Assembly (NCBI GenBank): GCA_964626625.1
Contig: CAZVFV010000011.1
Coordinates: forward strand, 1 to 20,111
DNA length: 20,111 nt
Source: CAYZPE01 sp964626625
GTDB lineage: Bacteria; Patescibacteriota; Minisyncoccia; Phycocordibacterales; CAYZPE01
Direction of reading: 5' to 3'
Shown here: positions 1 through 5,629 of the stretch, piece after piece
How positions within the stretch are numbered: the stretch's first letter is position 1
Layout of the letters: each line of letters begins with the position of its first letter
Made by a program: the position numbers and the translations under genes
The notes under the pieces: model-generated
Database searches by the model: none
Seen by the model: only the letters and a program-made list of their open reading frames with translations
What the model was told of the DNA's origin: nothing

Positions 1-1115
1 GGTGCCTCAGTATCAAGTGCTTGTCTAGAAGTTTCAGGTGTCTCATCAGCTTCATTTGGTGTGCCTGGTGTCGGTACAGGGTCTATCCAAGCCCCTACGC
101 CATCAGGAATGCGTGCAATAGACTTGTTTTCAGGTACAGGACCATCGTACGTATGTTCATCAATAAGGTTATTAAACGGATCAAAAAGCCTTACTGTGTC
201 TCCAGTGTTGTTAAGAATTGGTTTATTGTAATAAATAACCAAGAATCCATGGCCAGTAATTATGGTGCCACCAGTAGATGTATTAGATGAGCTGATAACA
301 ACTTTATTACCTTCAGCTGATGTTGCGTCTCGAGTGTACCAGTCAGCGATATTAATAGCCCTATCTTCAAGATTATAAATTTCTACCCATTCTCCGAGTG
401 GTCCGTCCTGACTATCGCTTCCTGTTGGGTTTGGTAGAATCTCGTTTAATACAATTCGAGGAGGTGTTGGTGGTGGTGGAAAAGATAAGGTCGAATTTAG
501 ACTGAGTTTAATAATTTCTGTATCAATAAAACCTCCTGTTCCAATAGGTGGATTTAATTGTCTACCCGTTGCAACAAGTTCAATGTCGCATGTTTTTTCT
601 TCTGTAGATGGAGATGTAAAGAAAGAAACTTGCCAATCTTGAGGACTTTCAAAATTTTGCTCTGGAGTGTTGAGGTTTTGTAATGGACCATTATATTTTT
701 CTTCACCATGTAAGACTGCGGAAACATCTAAAAGGTCACAGAGTTCTCCGGTGCTCGTTGCAGTAATGTTATATGTAAAATCTAAACTTCCTTCATTAAG
801 TATGGAAAATGTTGCAACGGTTGGTTCTTCTCCTGGATTAGTAAGTGAGAAATCAAGAGAACCTGCAGAAAGTACGTTACCTGAAGATGTGTGTGTATCA
901 TTAAACCAAGAAAATGTATCTCCAATAGCTGAAAGACCTGAGTAGTTGAGACCAATGATTAAAAGCATTGCAACCGTTTTGCGCATTAAAAGAGGTGAAT
1001 GCTTTAAGTATTTTTGTATATTAAAAATATTTTCAAAACCACGTACACAAGTACGCATGAATTTAATATGCGGAGTAAGTTCCGTGTGATTTTTGTGTTT
1101 ACTGCGGATTTTCAT
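1..1115 (-). CDS. Secreted lamin-tail-domain protein with TasA-like N-terminus (partial, C-terminus off window)
   Basis: An open frame runs from the ATG at 1115 to the left edge, giving 371 residues with no stop. A basic N-terminus (about residues 1-43) precedes a hydrophobic segment (RKTVAMLLIIGLNYSGLSA). Next comes the TasA/camelysin-like signature FNDTHTSSGNVLSAGSLDF, then a beta-rich region, a proline run, and from about residue 217 a lamin-tail domain (IVLNEILPNP, GEWVEIYN, DGVGAWIDPVPTPGTPNE). Lamin-tail domains in bacteria occur in secreted or surface proteins. The ATG at 1115 overlaps the 3' end of the SipW-type peptidase gene by 17 nt, which suggests translational coupling. Later in-frame ATGs at 1058 and 986 are alternatives, and none has a clear Shine-Dalgarno site. 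By context it is probably exported and may be cleaved by the adjacent peptidase (inference). The exact start is uncertain. Confidence 0.8.
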   Translation of the reverse strand, partial: MKIRSKHKNHTELTPHIKFMRTCVRGFENIFNIQKYLKHSPLLMRKTVAMLLIIGLNYSGLSAIGDTFSWFNDTHTSSGNVLSAGSLDFSLTNPGEEPTVATFSILNEGSLDFTYNITATSTGELCDLLDVSAVLHGEEKYNGPLQNLNTPEQNFESPQDWQVSFFTSPSTEEKTCDIELVATGRQLNPPIGTGGFIDTEIIKLSLNSTLSFPPPPTPPRIVLNEILPNPTGSDSQDGPLGEWVEIYNLEDRAINIADWYTRDATSAEGNKVVISSSNTSTGGTIITGHGFLVIYYNKPILNNTGDTVRLFDPFNNLIDEHTYDGPVPENKSIARIPDGVGAWIDPVPTPGTPNEADETPETSRQALDTEA

Positions 1116-1641
1116 GAGAAGAATCAACAGACTTATTTTTCTTAAGTTTTTTGAGTTCTTTAAAAATTTTGACTACTTCATCTCCAACGATAATAACAGC
1201 GGGGAAGATGATAAGAAGAAGAAATCCTAGTGGCTTACGTGCAAAGTCGATAATGTAACCAATGCGAGGAATATCAAGAATGACCTTACCGATAATTTCT
1301 TTTTGAGGTGTCTCTCTTGCGTCTGGATCTTCATTTGCATCACCTTTGGTGGTGTAAAGAAGAGTGCCTTCAACAGCTCGAACACTAACTATTCTGTGAG
1401 TTGTCGGTACGTCAGTTTTGGTATCTTTGCCAAACGTGACAACATCCTCCACCTCGTAATTTTCTTGAGGTTTAATGATAACAATTGCCCCAGTCGAAAT
1501 TGCTGGTTCCATTGATCCTGATTGCACTACTTTGACTTGGAAATTTCCCGGAATAGGGAAGAGTGTAGAGATTAAGAGAAGTGCCAAGATGATTATGGCT
1601 CCTATAAATATGTAGTATCCAAGTGTAAGTAATTTTTTCAT
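1099..1641 (-). CDS. sipW: Signal peptidase I, SipW (archaeal/ER) type
   Basis: A 180-residue membrane protease expected to remove signal peptides from TasA/camelysin-like proteins. It has an N-terminal membrane segment (about 9-30), the catalytic serine box SGSMEP (Ser43), a histidine in TTHRIV (His82) where LepB-type enzymes use lysine, and the conserved KGDANEDPD box (99-107). A second hydrophobic segment lies at about 136-153, followed by a Lys-rich cytosolic tail. The Ser/His arrangement is characteristic of the SipW/ER class. The gene follows two TasA-like genes and overlaps the lamin-tail gene, matching known sipW-tasA linkage. No Shine-Dalgarno site precedes the ATG; instead a long hairpin ends 11 nt upstream. 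A separate LepB-type peptidase is encoded at 10749-11342, so this one is probably dedicated to the fibre locus (inference). Confidence 0.92.
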   Translation of the reverse strand: MKKLLTLGYYIFIGAIIILALLLISTLFPIPGNFQVKVVQSGSMEPAISTGAIVIIKPQENYEVEDVVTFGKDTKTDVPTTHRIVSVRAVEGTLLYTTKGDANEDPDARETPQKEIIGKVILDIPRIGYIIDFARKPLGFLLLIIFPAVIIVGDEVVKIFKELKKLKKNKSVDSSHENPQ

Positions 1642-1652
1642 TGAACATGTAG

Positions 1653-1705
1653 CTTGAAGCCTTTAACCCTCCCACGAATAATCGCGAGAGGTAAAAGGCT
1701 TCAAG
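1653..1705 (-). promoter_or_regulatory. Long hairpin between the second tasA-like gene and sipW
   Basis: On the minus strand CTTGAAGCCTTTTACC pairs with GGTTAAAGGCTTCAAG, with one mismatch. The stem continues through CTCGCGA and TCGTGGGAG (G-U pairs and one bulged G) to a TTAT loop, about 23 pairs in all. It ends 11 nt before the sipW ATG. No U-tract follows on the minus strand, so it is not a simple terminator of the tasA transcript. It could stabilise the tasA 3' end, be a processing site, or limit sipW translation (inference). On the plus strand a short T-run follows, but no gene ends there. Confidence 0.7.
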
Positions 1706-1721
1706 AAGCTTTTTGAGATTG

Positions 1722-3032
1722 TTAGATATTTTCTACTTCTGGGTCAAGATTTATCGCATCACAGCTAAAGTTAGTATTGTTTCTAACTTGTTCTGCGTAT
1801 GCAGTAAGACTTGCAGAGAATGAATCGCTTTGAGCATCATTTGTCATACCAGAACCATCACAAGTAATATCGTTTCCATTAACAGTCATAGTACCTGCGC
1901 ACCATGAAAGTCCGATGTAGCTAGTTGTGGTTGCTGTAAGTTGTTTTTCTGTTGAAGGATCAAGTGAGGCAAGGCTTCCAAAGCTACTTAGTGGAGCTGG
2001 TCCACCAAGAGCTATTTCGCCATTTTCATACATACCATTTCCGTTAGTGTCTGCCCAAGTGAATATATCAATGTAGTTTGAGAGCTCTCCAAGACCGCTA
2101 GGGTTTCCTAGAATTGCTGTGTCTCCCGCGTTGATTTCTGGACCTAAGAGTGAGTTCTCTTGATCATCTTTATTGTGAACAATAAGACAAGCCCATGCAT
2201 CGTTATCGTATACATGAAGAGAGATCACATTTGTGCCTGTGTCTCCTGGCTTGATATCGTCGAAGTTAAAGAATTGGTCATTTCCATCAAGATCTTTTTC
2301 TGACCACAGTCGGCATTGGTTTTGGAATGATGAATCATTTCTACATTCTTCTCCTGGACGTTCGATTGTTAAGTCAAAAAGAAGTCCTGCAGGATTAGAT
2401 GCTGGATTGTTACTTCCTGATTTATTACGAACTGTAATTTCAAGAGTGTTTAGTCCATTTTGTACAGCTGGAAGCATAAGTGCTTCAGCAGCATCTGTGT
2501 TAACCAAAGCTCCGAAATTTGTTTCTGTACCAAGCTGATCTGTAATTGTTGTTCCATTGAATACAATTTTGTATCCATTGTCTGCGGCAAGAGCTAGGTC
2601 AAGAGTTATTCCGTCTACACCACCATTCCAATTGAATGATTTTTTGAAAGTGTACTGCGCACCATTTGTTGTGTCTGCAACAAGAACTGGATTAGTTACC
2701 CAAATCCATTCTGCATCAGAGCCAGTGATTTCCTCTATCCAATTTGGATGAATAACTGAAAGGGCAACTGCATTTGTTGGATATCCACCCACAAACGCAC
2801 CTGTTCCACCAGTCACTTGTGTAGATTCTGAACTCCATAGGTTTATGCTACAGGTCTCACAGTCTACACCGTTATAGATTTGCTTAGTGTGATCAATTTT
2901 AAGATCGATTGAACCTGCTACGAAGATGTTACCTGATGAAGTTTCGGTGTCGTTATAGAACGCACCAGTTACTCCGGCAACAACTGCGCCCACAAGCACA
3001 ATTACTCCAAGACTTAATAATATTTTTTTCAT
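1722..3032 (-). CDS. TasA/camelysin-like secreted protein with inserted beta-sandwich-like region
   Basis: 436 residues. The N-terminus is a SipW-type signal peptide (MKKILLSLGVIVLVGAVVAG) followed by GAFYNDTETSSGN and AGSIDL, the hallmark of TasA/CalY proteins, which form extracellular fibres or envelope coats. The C-terminal half holds the family core FFNFDDIKPGD and ISLHVYDNDAWAC. Between them (about residues 50-235) is extra sequence not found in the neighbouring paralog, with WIWVTNP, DNGYKIVFNG, NGLNTLEITVRN and PAGLLFDL. This pattern resembles galactose-binding-like jelly-roll domains (family resemblance by eye). It follows the 289-residue paralog after a 31-nt gap, so the two are probably co-transcribed. 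Several cysteines (CETC, CRND, CRLW) could form disulfides. Confident as a TasA-like protein; the nature of the inserted region is less sure. Confidence 0.88.
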   Translation of the reverse strand: MKKILLSLGVIVLVGAVVAGVTGAFYNDTETSSGNIFVAGSIDLKIDHTKQIYNGVDCETCSINLWSSESTQVTGGTGAFVGGYPTNAVALSVIHPNWIEEITGSDAEWIWVTNPVLVADTTNGAQYTFKKSFNWNGGVDGITLDLALAADNGYKIVFNGTTITDQLGTETNFGALVNTDAAEALMLPAVQNGLNTLEITVRNKSGSNNPASNPAGLLFDLTIERPGEECRNDSSFQNQCRLWSEKDLDGNDQFFNFDDIKPGDTGTNVISLHVYDNDAWACLIVHNKDDQENSLLGPEINAGDTAILGNPSGLGELSNYIDIFTWADTNGNGMYENGEIALGGPAPLSSFGSLASLDPSTEKQLTATTTSYIGLSWCAGTMTVNGNDITCDGSGMTNDAQSDSFSASLTAYAEQVRNNTNFSCDAINLDPEVENI

Positions 3033-3063
3033 AATAGATTGTTATTCAATAAGAAGTTTTTAA

Positions 3064-3933
3064 CTAGAATTGATCTATTGGAGATTGTGGATCTTGAGGT
3101 GAACAAAGGAAGCTTCCGTTGTTTCGAGATTGTTCAGCTCGGAAAGATATATCAGCTTGAACTCTGTCAGTCTGAGTTTCGTTTCCTTCATTTGCTCCAC
3201 TGCAGCTTATTCCAGAATTTCGAACATCTGGACCGTTTGTTCCCTTAGGATTTTCTAGAGTGCCTGTATAACCCAATGCATCTTGGTCTACTGCAGTCAG
3301 CTGAAAATCACCAAAACACCATGCTTTTCCTACGTAACGAATGCTGTCTCCTGGAAGCGGTCCAGTTCCATCCCAAATGTTAACTTCTGAGTCAGCTAAA
3401 GCAACAGTTGCTGTTTGACCCACATCAAGTGCACCAAGAGTTCCTGACTGAAGAAGAGTTTCGTTTGATTCGAATACATTATCTCCATCATCTGCCCACC
3501 ATGCGAAGTGAACGCGACTTGCTAATTCACCATCGTTAGGACCTGTTGTTCCATCTTCTACTTCACCTTCAGTTTCAAGTTCTGGTTCTGTTGAACTCAT
3601 ACCACTGTTGTCAGTGAGTGTGACGTCTGCACAAAGCCATGAATCATTGTTATTAACATGAAGACTGATAGTATCCTCACCCCAATCTCCTGGTTTTAGA
3701 TCTTGAAAATCAAAAAAGAGGTCGCCTTGTTCAAGGTCTTTTTGTAACCAACTTGTGTCAGGGTTGAACACGCCATTGTAATAACTTGTATTGTCGACTG
3801 TAAGATCGATTGCACCAGCTGTGAATGTATTTCCAGTTGATGTTTCTGTGTCAGAGAAGAACGCACCTGTTGCTCCGGCAATAACCACCGCAACGAATGC
3901 AATCACACTCACACTTAATAATATTTTTTTCAT
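3064..3933 (-). CDS. TasA/camelysin-like secreted protein
   Basis: 289 residues. The signal peptide MKKILLSVSVIAFVAVVIAG leads into GAFFSDTETSTGN and AGAIDL, nearly the same as in the downstream paralog. The core FFDFQDLKPGD and ISLHVNNNDSW follows, then a beta-rich, acidic, Cys-containing C-terminal half ending in FRAEQSRNNGSFLC. In characterised bacteria, proteins of this family are cleaved by SipW and assemble as extracellular fibres or a surface layer; here export and assembly are inferred from the signal sequence and the linked sipW gene. It is the first gene of the locus. Its upstream region carries two tandem copies of a structured element and a TTGACA-type promoter candidate, so the whole locus is probably controlled there. 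No Shine-Dalgarno site is visible before the ATG. Confidence 0.9.
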   Translation of the reverse strand: MKKILLSVSVIAFVAVVIAGATGAFFSDTETSTGNTFTAGAIDLTVDNTSYYNGVFNPDTSWLQKDLEQGDLFFDFQDLKPGDWGEDTISLHVNNNDSWLCADVTLTDNSGMSSTEPELETEGEVEDGTTGPNDGELASRVHFAWWADDGDNVFESNETLLQSGTLGALDVGQTATVALADSEVNIWDGTGPLPGDSIRYVGKAWCFGDFQLTAVDQDALGYTGTLENPKGTNGPDVRNSGISCSGANEGNETQTDRVQADISFRAEQSRNNGSFLCSPQDPQSPIDQF

Positions 3934-3964
3934 ATTGTAATTAGAATTTAATTTAAATAAGCTA

Positions 3965-4056
3965 TTTTATAAAGAACAAAATCTTCACCATGTTCGACCA
4001 GAAGATTTTAAATTTAAATATTGAGCACAAAAAGTGCCATAGTATTAACTGTAGAC
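3965..4056 (-). repeat. Tandem structured element, copy A (proximal to tasA-like gene)
   Basis: This 92-nt unit recurs at 4093-4185 with a period of about 128 nt. On the minus strand it has GCAC-TTTTT-GTGC, an AT-rich linker, then a 9-bp stem (AAAATCTTC pairing with GAAGATTTT) closing a loop that contains GGTCGAACA, followed by the T-rich sequence GTTCTTTAT. It lies in the putative 5' leader of the first tasA-like gene. I do not recognise it as a known riboswitch. It could be an RNA element, an attenuator or a protein-binding palindrome. Confidence 0.75.
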
Positions 4057-4092
4057 TTATTGACTGAAGTTTTGATGAAGTAAATAAGTCAC

Positions 4093-4185
4093 TTTTGATA
4101 AAGAACAAAATCTTTCATGTGTTCGACCGAAAGATTTGAAATTTAAATATCGAGCACTATAAGTGCTATGGTATTAATGTTAGAC
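4093..4185 (-). repeat. Tandem structured element, copy B (distal)
   Basis: This is a diverged copy of the unit at 3965-4056. On the minus strand it has AGCACT-TAT-AGTGCT, the shared AATATTTAAATTT-like linker, and a 9-bp stem (AAATCTTTC pairing with GAAAGATTT) closing a loop with the same GGTCGAACA core. One stem pair is C-G in copy A and U-A in copy B, a compensatory change that supports a real paired structure. A promoter candidate overlaps its upstream end. Confidence 0.75.
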
Positions 4186-4204
4186 GTATCCACACAACTG
4201 TCAA
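4177..4204 (-). promoter_or_regulatory. Candidate promoter for the tasA-like locus
   Basis: On the minus strand a perfect TTGACA (4199-4204) is followed after 16 nt by TAACAT (4177-4182), a 4/6 match to the -10 consensus. Transcription from it would pass through both structured repeats before the first tasA-like ATG at 3933. The -10 match is modest and copy A could carry its own promoter. Confidence 0.4.
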
Positions 4205-4262
4205 CGTGATTTTTTTAAAAATCAAATAAGTCAAAAAAAGCTAATTTTTGCAAAAAAATAGC

Positions 4263-4290
4263 AAAAAACCCCGTGGGATAGGGGTTTTTT
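4263..4290. terminator. Bidirectional intrinsic terminator downstream of trxB
   Basis: AAAAAACCCC, an 8-nt loop, then GGGGTTTTTT. It has A/T tracts on both sides and can act on either strand. It is the first hairpin with a T-run after trxB on the minus strand and also insulates the tasA-like promoter region. Confidence 0.75.
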
Positions 4291-4321
4291 GATGAAATTT
4301 CGCTATTTTTTACCTAAAATT

Positions 4322-4352
4322 CTATACACAGGTTTTACACAAGCTCTCCACA
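4322..4352 (+). repeat. Three phased DnaA-box-like 9-mers
   Basis: CTATACACA (4322), TTTTACACA (4333) and CTCTCCACA (4344) lie in the same orientation with starts exactly 11 bp apart. Against the DnaA-box consensus TTATNCACA they carry 1, 1 and 2 mismatches. A fourth match, GTATCCACA with one mismatch, lies at 4186-4194 in the same orientation. The DNA between is very AT-rich. This may be a DnaA-binding array or part of a replication origin, but no dnaA gene is in view. Confidence 0.4.
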
Positions 4353-4384
4353 TTTGCATTTTTTTATTGTGATTGCGGAGAATA

Positions 4385-4405
4385 CCCCGAAGTTTTGCTT
4401 CGGGG
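4385..4405. repeat. Inverted repeat (8-bp hairpin)
   Basis: CCCCGAAG and CTTCGGGG flank a 5-nt loop. It has no T-run on either strand, so termination is doubtful. It lies 3' of trxB together with a larger hairpin 15 nt further on. Confidence 0.5.
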
Positions 4406-4420
4406 TTGAGTTCACAAATC

Positions 4421-4453
4421 TGAACAAGCGTCGGCGGAGCCGACGCTTGTTCA
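4421..4453. repeat. Perfect 15-bp inverted repeat
   Basis: TGAACAAGCGTCGGC is followed by GGA and then its exact reverse complement. The stem is GC-rich against an AT-rich background and begins 65 nt past the trxB stop on the minus strand. Neither strand has a clear T-run after it, so it may be an mRNA 3'-end stabiliser, a protein site or a dispersed palindromic repeat rather than a classic terminator. Confidence 0.6.
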
Positions 4454-4518
4454 GTAAAGTTTTCCCTGTTGCTTCGCCTCATACTTTGTCTGCTCTGAGC
4501 GAGGATAGGACGAGGACT

Positions 4519-5439
4519 TTATCGTGCGTGAAGGTCTACGTAGATGTCTTCGAGGGCTTTTACAGCATCTCCAGAAGCAATGTTATTTTGGTGGTACATT
4601 CCATCAGTGCAATCTCCGGCAGCCCAGATTCCTGGCGTTTGTGTTTTTTGATTTCGGGGGTCAACGATGATCTGTCCAATCTTATTTAAAGGAGTAATAT
4701 TTTTTACAAATGATGTTGTTGGAATGAGTCCGATCTCAACAAAAATTGCTGGCGCAATAATTTCTTTTTCTTCATGTGTCTGTGCATCTTTGTAGAAAAT
4801 ACTTTTTACAAATTTGTCGCCCGTTATTTGTGTTGGAATTGCATTTTTGATAGCAGTCATATTGGGATGCTTTAATACTTTTTCAACAGTTACTGGATCT
4901 GCTCGGAGTGCGTCTCCACGATTAAGAAGAGTGACACTTTTTGCATATGCCAAGAGTTGAGCAGCTGTTTCAAAGGCTGCATTTCCACCTCCAATAACAA
5001 CCATGTCTTGTCCGGTAAAGAGCGGTCCGTCACATGATGCACAATAGGTGAGGCCCTTGTGCTCAAACTCTTTTGCTCCTGGTATATCGAGCTGTCTTCG
5101 TGTGCTACCAGTCGTTACAAGGACTGTTTTTGCGTTATAAGAGCCCTTATCTGTGGTTATAGTGAAATTACCCTTATTTCCTGTTACTTCCTTCACATAC
5201 TCACCTTTTTGTATTTGAACAAACTCTTTTGCATAGGCTCGTAAGTGATCTTCGAGAGATTTCGCTAAATCAAGTCCTTTGATAGAAATAGTTCCTATCC
5301 AGTTTTGAATATCTTCAGATACGATACTTTGTCCGCCAAATTCAGCGGCAATAAAAATAGTCTTTAATTGTTTTCGAGAAGCATATACACCAGCAGAAAC
5401 ACCCGCTGGTCCGCCTCCAATGATTGCTAAGTCGTACAT
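4519..5439 (-). CDS. trxB: Thioredoxin reductase-like flavoprotein
   Basis: 306 residues, close to the usual length of about 310-320. In the family FAD passes electrons from a pyridine nucleotide to a CxxC pair and on to thioredoxin. Visible motifs are the FAD-binding GGGPAGVSAGVYAS (8-21), the redox pair CASC (Cys133, Cys136) in YCASCDGP, the nucleotide-binding GGGNAAFETA (150-159) and the C-terminal FAD motif AGDCTDG. The NADPH-selective HRRDxFR segment of E. coli TrxB reads NRGDALR (173-179), so one phosphate-binding arginine and the histidine are missing and cofactor preference may differ (inference). No thioredoxin gene is adjacent. The gene is flanked by terminators on both sides and is probably monocistronic. 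No Shine-Dalgarno site precedes the start. Confidence 0.9.
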   Translation of the reverse strand: MYDLAIIGGGPAGVSAGVYASRKQLKTIFIAAEFGGQSIVSEDIQNWIGTISIKGLDLAKSLEDHLRAYAKEFVQIQKGEYVKEVTGNKGNFTITTDKGSYNAKTVLVTTGSTRRQLDIPGAKEFEHKGLTYCASCDGPLFTGQDMVVIGGGNAAFETAAQLLAYAKSVTLLNRGDALRADPVTVEKVLKHPNMTAIKNAIPTQITGDKFVKSIFYKDAQTHEEKEIIAPAIFVEIGLIPTTSFVKNITPLNKIGQIIVDPRNQKTQTPGIWAAGDCTDGMYHQNNIASGDAVKALEDIYVDLHAR

Positions 5440-5460
5440 AAAATAAAGAAGTTAAAATTT

Positions 5461-5499
5461 AATATTTAGAATAATGAATGAAATATAATATTTAGAATA
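5461..5499. repeat. Short direct repeat in low-complexity DNA
   Basis: AATATTTAGAATA occurs at 5461-5473 and again at 5487-5499, within AT-rich DNA that continues with looser AGAAT repeats. It is upstream of trxB and may contain its promoter, but I cannot pick one with confidence. Confidence 0.45.
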
Positions 5500-5569
5500 G
5501 TGGTATATAGAATACAGAATTAGGAATGAGGAAGCAAGAAAAAATACGTAGTGATATGTAATGTCTAAT

Positions 5570-5600
5570 AAAAGCGGGAGCCCGAAGGGCTCCCGCTTTT
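5570..5600 (-). terminator. Intrinsic terminator of ftsZ
   Basis: A perfect 14-bp stem: AAAAGCGGGAGCCC, loop GAA (plus strand), then GGGCTCCCGCTTTT. It lies 30 nt past the ftsZ stop on the minus strand and ends in a T-run. It is symmetric enough to work in both directions. Confidence 0.85.
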
Positions 5601-5629
5601 ATATTTTATGCTACATGCTACATGTTACA

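Larger units (their letters stand above)
3934..4518. other. Gene-free stretch between tasA-like locus and trxB
   Basis: I see no convincing coding region in these 585 bases. From left to right they hold the AT-rich leader of the first tasA-like gene, two tandem copies of an element of about 92 nt, a TTGACA-type promoter candidate on the minus strand, very AT-rich DNA with A/T tracts (4209-4270), a terminator hairpin, three phased DnaA-box-like 9-mers, and two further hairpins before the end of trxB. No tRNA or other known RNA gene was recognised. Confidence 0.75.

Noticed and set aside
1722..3933. The two tasA-like genes as fragments of one broken gene
   Set aside because: Each has its own start, full signal peptide and complete core, so they are paralogs.
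3990..4000. TTCGA-containing loop as a tRNA T-arm
   Set aside because: No acceptor stem, anticodon arm or CCA context surrounds it in either repeat copy.
3965..4185. CRISPR array
   Set aside because: Only two diverged long copies with a period near 128 nt and no short exact repeats with spacers; no cas genes.
4354..4689. Plus-strand open frame near the end of trxB
   Set aside because: Its second half is antisense to trxB and its first half crosses the two hairpins; no ribosome binding site or family similarity.
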